Origin: SAR202 cluster bacterium | GTDB taxonomy: Bacteria; Chloroflexota; Dehalococcoidia; UBA3495 | Assembly (NCBI GenBank): GCA_009392775.1 | Contig: VFFT01000077.1 | Coordinates: 1 to 25,276 of the forward strand | Length of the DNA stretch: 25,276 bases | Reading direction: 5' to 3' | In this document: piece by piece, positions 1 through 6,134 of the stretch | Layout: every line of letters begins with the position of its first letter | Numbering within the stretch: the stretch's first letter is position 1 | Program-made: the position numbers and the translations under genes | The notes under the pieces: model-generated | What the model was told of the DNA's origin: nothing | Database searches by the model: none | Seen by the model: the letters and a program-made list of their open reading frames with translations, nothing else

Positions 1-1932
1 GTTAATATTCATGTAGCGGAAAGTGCCATAGCCCTTATAGACGTCGATTATGAAGTTTTGCCGTCGGTGGTGTATGTACGAGATGCTATGAAAGAGGATG
101 CCCCTCTAGTTCAAGAAACGCTAACTACAATGGAACTCGGAGAAGATAGCGGTAAAAAGAGTAATATAGCAACTCATTTCAGGTACGAACTAGGTGATCC
201 CGACAAAGGTTTTTCCGCGTCAGACGTGGTGGTGGAACGAGAATTTTCAACTAAAATGGTACATCAAGGGTATATAGAACCTCAGAATGCTTCAGCTCTA
301 TGGAATGCAGATGGGCATTTGACAGTTTGGACTAGCACCCAAGGAGCATTCAATGTTAGGGAATTACTAGGTAAGATACTTCAGAAGCCAGTGTCTCAGA
401 TAACGGTTGTACCGATGGAGATAGGCGGTGGATTTGGAGGCAAACTACCAGTGTATCTTGAGCCGTTGGCAGCTCTGTTATCTAAGAAAAGTGGAAGACC
501 GGTTAAACTTGCTATGACTAGAACAGAAGTTTTTGATAGTACAGGTCCTACGTCAGGCGCATGGATGAGAATAAAGGTAGGCGCGACCAAAGATGGAAAA
601 ATAATGGGAGCTGAAGCTGAGTTAGCTCTTGAAGCAGGAGCATTCCCCGGAGCCCCCGTTACTGCTGCTGCCCAGTCTATGTTTGCTCCTTATGACATCG
701 CAAATATGCGAACTGATGGTTACGATGTCTTAGTAAATAGAGCTAAGGTTGCTCCATATCGGGCCCCTGGTGCTCCCATAGCGGCGTTCGGGTCAGAGCA
801 GGTAATGGATGAGGTGGCGCAGAAAGTTGGTATGGATCCGCTCGAATTCCGTTTAAAGAACGCGTCAAAGGAAGGTAGCCGCCGAGTTGATGGTCCTACA
901 TTTGCAAAAATTGGGAATGTAGAATGTATAGAAGCTGCTAAAAACACCGAACATTATCAGTCGGAAATTAAAGGGCCATACAGGGGCAGGGGAATAGCCT
1001 CAGGGTATTGGGCTAATATTGGTAAAGCTTCGAGCTGTAGTATAGGAGTCAATCCAGATGGCACTATTACGTTAGTAGAAGGATCGACTGATATTGGCGG
1101 TTCGAGAGCTTCGATTGGCATGCAGGCTGCTGAGGTACTTGGACTCGCTGCTGAAGATGTTCATCCAACTGTTGCTAACACCGATTCAGTGGGCTATACA
1201 TTTCTGACCGGAGGAAGTAGGACTACATTTGCCACCGGCTGGGCGGCGTACGAGGCGGCTCAGGATATCAAGGCTAAGATGATAGCTAGAGCAGCTACTA
1301 TCTGGGAAGTTGACCCAGATAATGTCGACTTAGTTGGGAATGAATTGCAACATAAATCTGATCCTGAGCTTAAGATAAGCTTCAAGGAATTAGCTGGTAA
1401 GCTGGCAGATACTGGTGGTCCTATAAGCAGTCAGGTAAGTGTAGACCCTGCTGGTCAAGGCGGTGCTTTTAGTACTCAGATAGCTGATGTTGAAGTTGAT
1501 CCCGACACAGGAAAAGTCACTATATTGAGATTCACAATTGTCCAGGACGCTGGAAAAGCGATTCACCCAAGTTATGTTGAGGGACAAATGCAAGGCGCCG
1601 TAGCTCAAGGTATCGGATGGGCTCTAAACGAAGAGTATTACATGGGTGATCAGGACCAGATGGTTAATTCAAGTTTCCTAGATTATAGGATGCCAACGAG
1701 TCTGGATTTGCCAATGATCGATACAGTGATCGTCGAAGTTGCTAATCCAGGGCATCCATATGGTGTTCGAGGCGTGGGTGAGGTTCCGATAGTTCCCCCA
1801 ATGGCTGCTGTAGCAAACGCCATCGCAGATGCTCTGAACTTGCGTTTGACACAGATGCCGATGTCTCCAGGTGCTGTCTTGGAAGCTATATGGAGTAATA
1901 ACGGAGAAGTTGTACAAGCTGCAGACGATTAA
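1..1932 (+). CDS. Xanthine dehydrogenase-family molybdopterin-binding (large) subunit, 5' end cut by window
   Basis: The reading frame is open from base 1, so this is the C-terminal 643 residues of a protein whose family is usually about 750-800 aa. Such subunits carry the molybdenum cofactor and hydroxylate purines, heteroaromatics, aromatic acids or CO with electrons passing to separate Fe-S and FAD subunits. Visible are the end of the a/b hammerhead domain, the GGGFGGK cofactor-binding motif (fragment residues 142-148), YRAPGAP (253-259) in the active-site loop region, and GVRGVGE near the C-terminus, whose Glu (about 594) matches the catalytic glutamate. The loop is neither the CoxL form I AYRCSFR nor form II AYRGAGR, so a CO dehydrogenase is unlikely; substrate unknown. 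The [2Fe-2S] and FAD subunits are not downstream and would have to lie upstream of the window. It is followed by a terminator and then catabolic genes on the same strand. Confidence 0.9.
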   Translation, partial: VNIHVAESAIALIDVDYEVLPSVVYVRDAMKEDAPLVQETLTTMELGEDSGKKSNIATHFRYELGDPDKGFSASDVVVEREFSTKMVHQGYIEPQNASALWNADGHLTVWTSTQGAFNVRELLGKILQKPVSQITVVPMEIGGGFGGKLPVYLEPLAALLSKKSGRPVKLAMTRTEVFDSTGPTSGAWMRIKVGATKDGKIMGAEAELALEAGAFPGAPVTAAAQSMFAPYDIANMRTDGYDVLVNRAKVAPYRAPGAPIAAFGSEQVMDEVAQKVGMDPLEFRLKNASKEGSRRVDGPTFAKIGNVECIEAAKNTEHYQSEIKGPYRGRGIASGYWANIGKASSCSIGVNPDGTITLVEGSTDIGGSRASIGMQAAEVLGLAAEDVHPTVANTDSVGYTFLTGGSRTTFATGWAAYEAAQDIKAKMIARAATIWEVDPDNVDLVGNELQHKSDPELKISFKELAGKLADTGGPISSQVSVDPAGQGGAFSTQIADVEVDPDTGKVTILRFTIVQDAGKAIHPSYVEGQMQGAVAQGIGWALNEEYYMGDQDQMVNSSFLDYRMPTSLDLPMIDTVIVEVANPGHPYGVRGVGEVPIVPPMAAVANAIADALNLRLTQMPMSPGAVLEAIWSNNGEVVQAADD

Positions 1933-1958
1933 TAGAATCTAGTTGCTAACACACGTAA

Positions 1959-2005
1959 TTCACCCCGGTAGCGATCTTATTTCGAACCGGGGTGAATGGT
2001 TTTTT
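1959..2005 (+). terminator. Rho-independent terminator after the molybdenum subunit gene
   Basis: An 11-bp perfect stem, TTCACCCCGGT (1959-1969) with ACCGGGGTGAA (1986-1996), encloses a 16-nt loop and is followed by TGG and a run of six T (2000-2005). It sits 26 bases after the stop codon and separates this gene from the carboxymuconolactone decarboxylase-family gene. Confidence 0.85.
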
Positions 2006-2040
2006 GGGTAGATGAAATTTAAGTACTTCTGGAGGAATGT

Positions 2041-2589
2041 ATGGCACGAGTACCTTTTGCTGATAGGAACAATATGGATTCTGAAGGGCAAGCTATATGG
2101 GATGAAATAGACCAAAGTAGGGGAGGAGTAGCTAGGAATTATGCTGCTTTGTTGAATAATCCTGTTGCAGCTAAGAATTTTGCGACTCTGGGCGGCTACG
2201 CAAGGTTTGACACACCCTTGGATCCAAGGGTGAAAGCATTGGCCATTCTTACAGCTGCAAGAGAAGCCTGCGGGCATTATGTATGGACCGTAAACCAGAG
2301 GGGAGCTAAAGCGGCGAATATTAGCGAAGATGTAATATCAGCCATCCGAGAATATCGAGCACCGGCTGGGCTCAATGATCAAGATGCTAACGTGGTGCAG
2401 TTTGTATTAGAGATATTAAGACAGCACAGGGTTTCAAATGTTACGTATCAAGCTTTGGAAGAACAAATAGGGGCTAGTGCGATTATAGATATGATGGTCG
2501 TTGTCTCGTATTATCATGGGCTAGCGCACTGCCTTCAGGCTCTCGACGTCGAACTACCTGAAGGGACTTCATCTGACCTTACTTATTAA
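2041..2589 (+). CDS. Carboxymuconolactone decarboxylase (CMD/AhpD-like) family protein
   Basis: A 182-aa all-helical protein with the CMD-family layout: an N-terminal segment around RNYAALLNNPVAAKNF, the core helix ALAILTAAREACGHYVW (66-82), and the C-terminal DMMVVVSYYHGLAHCLQAL segment (150-168). Characterised members include gamma-carboxymuconolactone decarboxylase and AhpD. AhpD's CxxC-H redox motif is absent. From memory, close CMD-like relatives carry an E..YEW..H signature; here E75 and Y80 are present, but Val81 replaces Glu and Asn85 stands where the His is expected, so catalysis may differ. GGAGG at 2031-2035 lies 5 bases before the ATG, fixing the start. It stands between a terminator and the CoA transferase gene, 54 bases apart, consistent with co-transcription in a catabolic cluster. 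The substrate cannot be deduced. Confidence 0.8.
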   Translation: MARVPFADRNNMDSEGQAIWDEIDQSRGGVARNYAALLNNPVAAKNFATLGGYARFDTPLDPRVKALAILTAAREACGHYVWTVNQRGAKAANISEDVISAIREYRAPAGLNDQDANVVQFVLEILRQHRVSNVTYQALEEQIGASAIIDMMVVVSYYHGLAHCLQALDVELPEGTSSDLTY

Positions 2590-2643
2590 CTCGACTGGGT
2601 TTAGTGATAAAAGCTTGAGTTTAAATACCGGAGGTTTCTCTTC

Positions 2644-4050
2644 ATGACTCCACACAACGCATTTGATCCTTTAGCTAAAGTAGCTGGGTGGCCAAATTCC
2701 ATTTGCAAAGGTCTATTGGTTGACGGAGATTGGGATCCTATCTTGCCTACATCTTTCCGAATTGGGGAAGCTGCTGTTGCGTCACTGTCTGCAGTGGGGT
2801 TAGCTGCCGCACGATTATGGCAATTAAAGACTGGTACCAGCCAAGAAGTGTCAGTAGATACTCGTCGAGCAACTGCTTCATTGCGCAGCGGAAAATATAT
2901 GAAGATGGACAATTCTGTTGTCTCTACCGATAGGAATACCATCATGGGAACGTATCCAGCTATGAATGGTAGATGGAGCTATTTGCATTGCAATTTTCCT
3001 AATCATCGGGCAGCTGCTTTGGACGTTCTAGGAGTCGATGAAGATCCCACTGAGGTAAAAAAAGCGGTTGCACGGTGGGATGCATTGGAGCTTGAAGAGG
3101 CGATAATAAAAGCTAAAGGTGCCGGGGGAATGGTTAGGTCTATAGAGGAGTGGTCACGCCACCTCCAAGGCCAGGCAATTGCAGATTTGCCGCTTATGGA
3201 AATAATTAAGGTTGGAGAAAGCCCTCCTGAAAAATTACCGGATGGTGACAGACCGCTCTCAGGTATCAGAGTGTTAGATTTGACTAGAGTCCTTGCTGGT
3301 CCGACGTGTGCGAGAACATTGGCAGAGCATGGGGCTGATGTTCTGAAGATTACAAGCGATCATCTCCCTAACATCGGATATCAGGAGTATGACACGGGTC
3401 ACGGCAAATTGTCCGCTAATTTGGACCTTCGGAACCAGAGTGATTCGGATGCCTTGAAAGAACTTGTTAGAAACGCTGATGTGTTCTCTCAGGGTTATAG
3501 ACCTGGAACATTAGGTAATCGAGGCTTGTCGGTTGAAGAATTATCAGAATTGCGTCCTGGTTTAGTCTATGTGTCGCTAAGCGCATTTAGTCATAAAGGC
3601 CCTTGGGCTTCTCGTAGAGGGTTCGATACAGTTATTCAGACCGTCAGTGGTATAACTGATCGACAAGGTCAATTGTTTCCGGGCTCGGTACCTGGTCCCC
3701 AGTTTTATCCAGTGTCAGCTATTGACTATCTGACTGGGTATTTAATGGCTTTCGGAGCCCTTGTGGCTTTAGAAAGGCGTGCTATAGAGGGTGGGAGCTG
3801 GTTGGTTCGGATTTCTTTGGCCCAGACTGGAAAATGGCTAGTTGATTTAGGTCAAGTTGCGGAACCTGATCTGGTAGATGTATCACCTGAGTTCTTGGAG
3901 GATGAAATACTACATTGGACTACAGAATCTGCAACACCTATGGGTAGGCTGACCCATTTGAGTCCTGTCCTAAACATGTCAGAAACACAGCCTTACTGGT
4001 CCAGACCATCAGTTCCCTTGGGCTTTAACGATCCCGTATGGCCAAACTAG
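2644..4050 (+). CDS. CaiB/BaiF family (class III) CoA transferase, half-domain-permuted type
   Basis: A 468-aa protein of the formyl-CoA transferase / CaiB superfamily, which moves CoA between acyl groups through an aspartyl-CoA thioester. Residues about 205-236 hold the usual N-terminal motif (SGIRVLDLTRVLAGP... GADVLK), and Asp361 in AIDYLTGY aligns with the catalytic Asp169 of formyl-CoA transferase. Residues about 40-195 look like the C-terminal half of a second such domain, including TGTSQEVSVD (64-72) and EEWSRHLQGQA (168-178), so the half-domains are in the order C-half then N-half. I recall the same architecture in a proteobacterial family of about 470 aa, so it is an established subtype. 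A GGAG sequence lies 8-9 bases before the ATG. Substrate unknown; position among a Mo-hydroxylase, CMD-like protein and SDR suggests activation of an organic acid. Confidence 0.85.
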   Translation: MTPHNAFDPLAKVAGWPNSICKGLLVDGDWDPILPTSFRIGEAAVASLSAVGLAAARLWQLKTGTSQEVSVDTRRATASLRSGKYMKMDNSVVSTDRNTIMGTYPAMNGRWSYLHCNFPNHRAAALDVLGVDEDPTEVKKAVARWDALELEEAIIKAKGAGGMVRSIEEWSRHLQGQAIADLPLMEIIKVGESPPEKLPDGDRPLSGIRVLDLTRVLAGPTCARTLAEHGADVLKITSDHLPNIGYQEYDTGHGKLSANLDLRNQSDSDALKELVRNADVFSQGYRPGTLGNRGLSVEELSELRPGLVYVSLSAFSHKGPWASRRGFDTVIQTVSGITDRQGQLFPGSVPGPQFYPVSAIDYLTGYLMAFGALVALERRAIEGGSWLVRISLAQTGKWLVDLGQVAEPDLVDVSPEFLEDEILHWTTESATPMGRLTHLSPVLNMSETQPYWSRPSVPLGFNDPVWPN

Positions 4051-4065
4051 CGACATAATTAAAGG

Positions 4066-4121
4066 AGCGGCCGGCCCCCGAAGGGAGAAGCCGCTGAGGG
4101 AGCGGCTTACTACCGGTCGCT
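4066..4121 (+). ncRNA. GC-rich foldable element, candidate three-way-junction RNA or small repeat
   Basis: In the 172-base gap between the CoA transferase and SDR genes, AGCGGCCGG (4066-4074) can pair with CCGGTCGCT (4113-4121) over 9 bp with one G-U wobble. Inside lie a perfect 8-bp hairpin AAGCCGCT / AAGCGGCTT-type stem (4088-4095 with 4101-4108, loop GAGGG) and a short CCC-GAA-GGG hairpin (4077-4085). The CCC could instead pair with GGG of the other loop (4098-4100) as a pseudoknot. No T-run follows, so it is not an ordinary intrinsic terminator. The element is far richer in G+C than its surroundings. It may be a cis-regulatory leader of the SDR gene, a small RNA, or a palindromic repeat; I match it to no known family. 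Two more small hairpins follow (4158-4173, 4177-4190). Confidence 0.4.
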
Positions 4122-4222
4122 GTGCTACAAAGTGTACTATTTGTTCGTAAAACGCGCAAATATTGAAATATTTAGTGCTAGTGATAGCAAAAGCATTCGA
4201 TCTGTAGTTTAGGAGTAAAGAC

Positions 4223-5050
4223 ATGCAGTATTATGGTAGTCGCCTCGAAGGGAAAGTAGCGATAGTTACTGGCGCTGGAGCGACCGGAACAACCGAAGAT
4301 TTTCTAGGAATAGGGCAGGCAATATCGATATTGTTATCGAGACAGGGCGCGCAAGTGTTATTGGTAGATCGAGATAAATCTAACGCGGAGGCAACAGAGT
4401 CTCAGATAAGGGAGGACGGTGGACAAGCTACAGTTTTTGTCGGAGATGTGACTGACGCGAAATCTTGTAGCGATATGAGCAAAGCAGCTGTTGAAGCCTA
4501 TGGTCGCGTTGATATTTTGATTAATAATGTTGGGATAAGTGGGCCAGGTTCTGTAACTGATGTAGATGAAGAATTTTGGGATACTGTAATAGATGTTAAT
4601 CTAAAGTCAGTGATGTTGACGAGTAAATTTGTAATTCCTGTAATGATTGAATCAGGGGGAGGGTCGATAGTAAATCTGTCCTCGATTGTAGGGTTGCGCG
4701 CCGGAGCTGGTCGCCCAAGTCACCCTTACGCAGCTTCTAAAGGTGGGATAATTGGCCTAAGCAATTCTATGGCTGTTCACTACGGAAGGCAAAATGTCAG
4801 GGTTAACTGTATAGCTCCGGGGCATATTTACAGTCCAATGGTGGCTAGGCATACTTCGGAAGAACTATTGGAATTGCGCCGTAAAGCTGGGCCGCTCGGA
4901 TTTAACGGGACTGCTTGGGATGTAGCCTGGGCGGCTCTATTTTTAGCGTCCGACGAATCTCGTTGGGTTTCAGGGATCACATTGCCCGTTGATGCTGGCT
5001 TGTTGGCTGCAACTCCACTAGCTATGTATCCGCATTTAAAAGAGAATTAG
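4223..5050 (+). CDS. Short-chain dehydrogenase/reductase (SDR) family oxidoreductase
   Basis: A 275-aa classical SDR with a Rossmann fold. The nucleotide-binding loop runs TGAGATGTTEDFLGIG (16-31), longer than the standard TGxxxGxG by about eight residues. Also present are NNVG (101-104, usual NNAG), Ser153 and the catalytic YxxxK pair Tyr169/Lys173. Asp49 at the end of the second beta strand favours NAD(H) over NADP(H). Such enzymes oxidise an alcohol or reduce a carbonyl; the substrate cannot be read from sequence. AGGAG at 4211-4215 sits 7 bases before the ATG. The gene follows the GC-rich foldable element and precedes a small alpha/beta-barrel gene by about 44 bases, so it probably belongs to the same catabolic cluster. 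Confidence 0.9.
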   Translation: MQYYGSRLEGKVAIVTGAGATGTTEDFLGIGQAISILLSRQGAQVLLVDRDKSNAEATESQIREDGGQATVFVGDVTDAKSCSDMSKAAVEAYGRVDILINNVGISGPGSVTDVDEEFWDTVIDVNLKSVMLTSKFVIPVMIESGGGSIVNLSSIVGLRAGAGRPSHPYAASKGGIIGLSNSMAVHYGRQNVRVNCIAPGHIYSPMVARHTSEELLELRRKAGPLGFNGTAWDVAWAALFLASDESRWVSGITLPVDAGLLAATPLAMYPHLKEN

Positions 5051-5094
5051 TCAATAAATCTATTCTTTAGAAGTTAATAATGGGAGGAACTTAT

Positions 5095-5403
5095 ATGGCG
5101 CGGTATCTTTATATAGTCAGCATGGATATCCCTGAAAGCTTAGAGTCTGAATTTAACCGTATATATGACACTCAACATATTCCTAATATCTTGAATGTGA
5201 ACGGTGTTGAGAGTTGCACTAGATATAAGATGGCATCAACTGATGTTGATGGCACTGCGAAATACACGGCCATATACGAGATAACAAACCCAGAAGTTCC
5301 ATTCAGTAAGGAATGGCAAGGTGAGTCTGATAAAGGAGACTGGCCTGTGCAAATACGCCCAAGTACCCAAAACAGATCTCATATAGTGCTTGAAAAACTG
5401 TAA
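5095..5403 (+). CDS. Small dimeric alpha/beta-barrel-like protein (EthD/DUF4286-like), function unknown
   Basis: A 102-aa protein. The ATG at 5095 is chosen over the in-frame ATG at 5080 because GGGAGG (5082-5087) lies 7 bases upstream of it. The first half (MARYLYIVSMDIP, then FNRIYDTQHIPNILNV and ESCTRYKM) has the beta-alpha-beta pattern and the YDTQHIP turn typical of small ferredoxin-like alpha+beta barrel proteins of the EthD / DUF4286 type, which dimerise and often accompany catabolic oxidoreductases. No catalytic residues can be named with confidence. It is the last plus-strand gene of the cluster and converges on the ridA-like gene; an accessory role in the same pathway is inference from position. 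Confidence 0.65.
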   Translation: MARYLYIVSMDIPESLESEFNRIYDTQHIPNILNVNGVESCTRYKMASTDVDGTAKYTAIYEITNPEVPFSKEWQGESDKGDWPVQIRPSTQNRSHIVLEKL

Positions 5404-5440
5404 ATCTACTACTCAACTAGATTAATGCTTATCGTGCGTT

Positions 5441-5821
5441 TTATTGGTGTGCGGTAGTAGTTATCTCCACTAGGTTGTCTGGAGCTCCGAATGACACTAA
5501 TATTGCGGTTCTAGGTGGTGGGTCTGACGGAAAGTACTCAGAGTAAACCTTATTGAACCCGGGTAAATCTTCAGATTTTGTGAGGTAGCAGGTATTAGTT
5601 AGTACGTTGTCCAGGGAGGACCCACATTCTTCCAGGATGATTTTTATCCTTTCCAATGTGTAACGCGTTTGTTCTTCTATTCCATCTCCAACGGTGCCCT
5701 CCGTAGGGTGTCTTCCTGTGCAACCTTGAAGATAGATTATCCCTCCGAAAATGCTTGCCTGCGATAAGGGGTTTGTTCCGCCGGTTATATTGGCAGTATT
5801 TACGATTTGTTTTGCGCTCAT
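5441..5821 (-). CDS. RidA family (YjgF/YER057c/UK114) enamine/imine deaminase
   Basis: RidA proteins form trimers that hydrolyse reactive enamines and imines from PLP enzymes, or act on related small molecules in catabolic pathways. With the ATG at 5821 the protein is 126 aa, the usual size. Arg104 (in PPPRTA) and Glu119 (in NLVEI) match the substrate-binding Arg105 and Glu120 of E. coli RidA. The frame stays open to a GTG at 5869 and includes an ATG at 5842; neither has a convincing Shine-Dalgarno sequence, and family length favours 5821. It is transcribed toward the catabolic cluster, alone, from a promoter that overlaps an inverted repeat at 5901-5927. The GCTGRHPTEG segment differs from the common SGQIP version, so it may be a RidA subgroup other than the archetype. 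Confidence 0.85.
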   Translation of the reverse strand: MSAKQIVNTANITGGTNPLSQASIFGGIIYLQGCTGRHPTEGTVGDGIEEQTRYTLERIKIILEECGSSLDNVLTNTCYLTKSEDLPGFNKVYSEYFPSDPPPRTAILVSFGAPDNLVEITTTAHQ

Positions 5822-5900
5822 GATGATCACTTTGTCCTTCATAGAGTAAGGTTGTCTGGTGGATTTCACATTTTTATAGTGAGATGCGTAATTTGAGATA

Positions 5901-5934
5901 AGTGATTATACCCTCTATAAAGTCACTGATAAAG
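5901..5934 (-). promoter_or_regulatory. Candidate promoter of the ridA-like gene with overlapping inverted repeat
   Basis: On the minus strand a consensus TATAAT (5910-5905) is preceded by TTATCA at 16-bp spacing. The same DNA contains AGTGA-TTATA (5901-5910) opposite TATAA-AG-TCACT (5916-5927) around a CCCTC centre, with a 2-nt bulge, so the -10 box lies inside a dyad that could be an operator. The transcription start would fall near 5898. Confidence 0.45.
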
Positions 5935-5973
5935 CTCCGGATATTCTATATATTTATTGGAAAAACTGGCTAG

Positions 5974-6002
5974 TTGCTACCCGGCTTCAAAGTATGTAGA
6001 AT
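5974..6002 (+). promoter_or_regulatory. Candidate sigma70-type promoter of EF-G2
   Basis: TTGCTA (5974-5979), a 17-bp spacer and TAGAAT (5997-6002) give good matches at ideal spacing, pointing to the EF-G2 gene with a leader of about 125 nt. Confidence 0.45.
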
Positions 6003-6134
6003 TACCACTAATTTTCATCCGATACCAGTGTGCAGTTCGTTTAAGTTTTGCTAAAACATGATCGTAGGACGACACTAAGGGGCGCAGAAACGAAATAATG
6101 AGATAAATATATCAGAATTATGGAGGTAAGGCGT

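Larger units (their letters stand above)
5822..6134. other. Divergent intergenic region between ridA-like gene and EF-G2
   Basis: About 310 bases without a supported gene. It holds a candidate minus-strand promoter for the RidA gene overlapping an inverted repeat, a candidate plus-strand promoter for EF-G2 (5974-6002), and a predicted EF-G2 leader of about 125 nt with no riboswitch or attenuator that I recognise. No tRNA or ORF with coding character was seen. Confidence 0.6.

Noticed and set aside
4069..4076. GGCCGGCC palindrome as a recombination or restriction-linked site
   Set aside because: It is part of the stem of the larger foldable element and needs no separate explanation.
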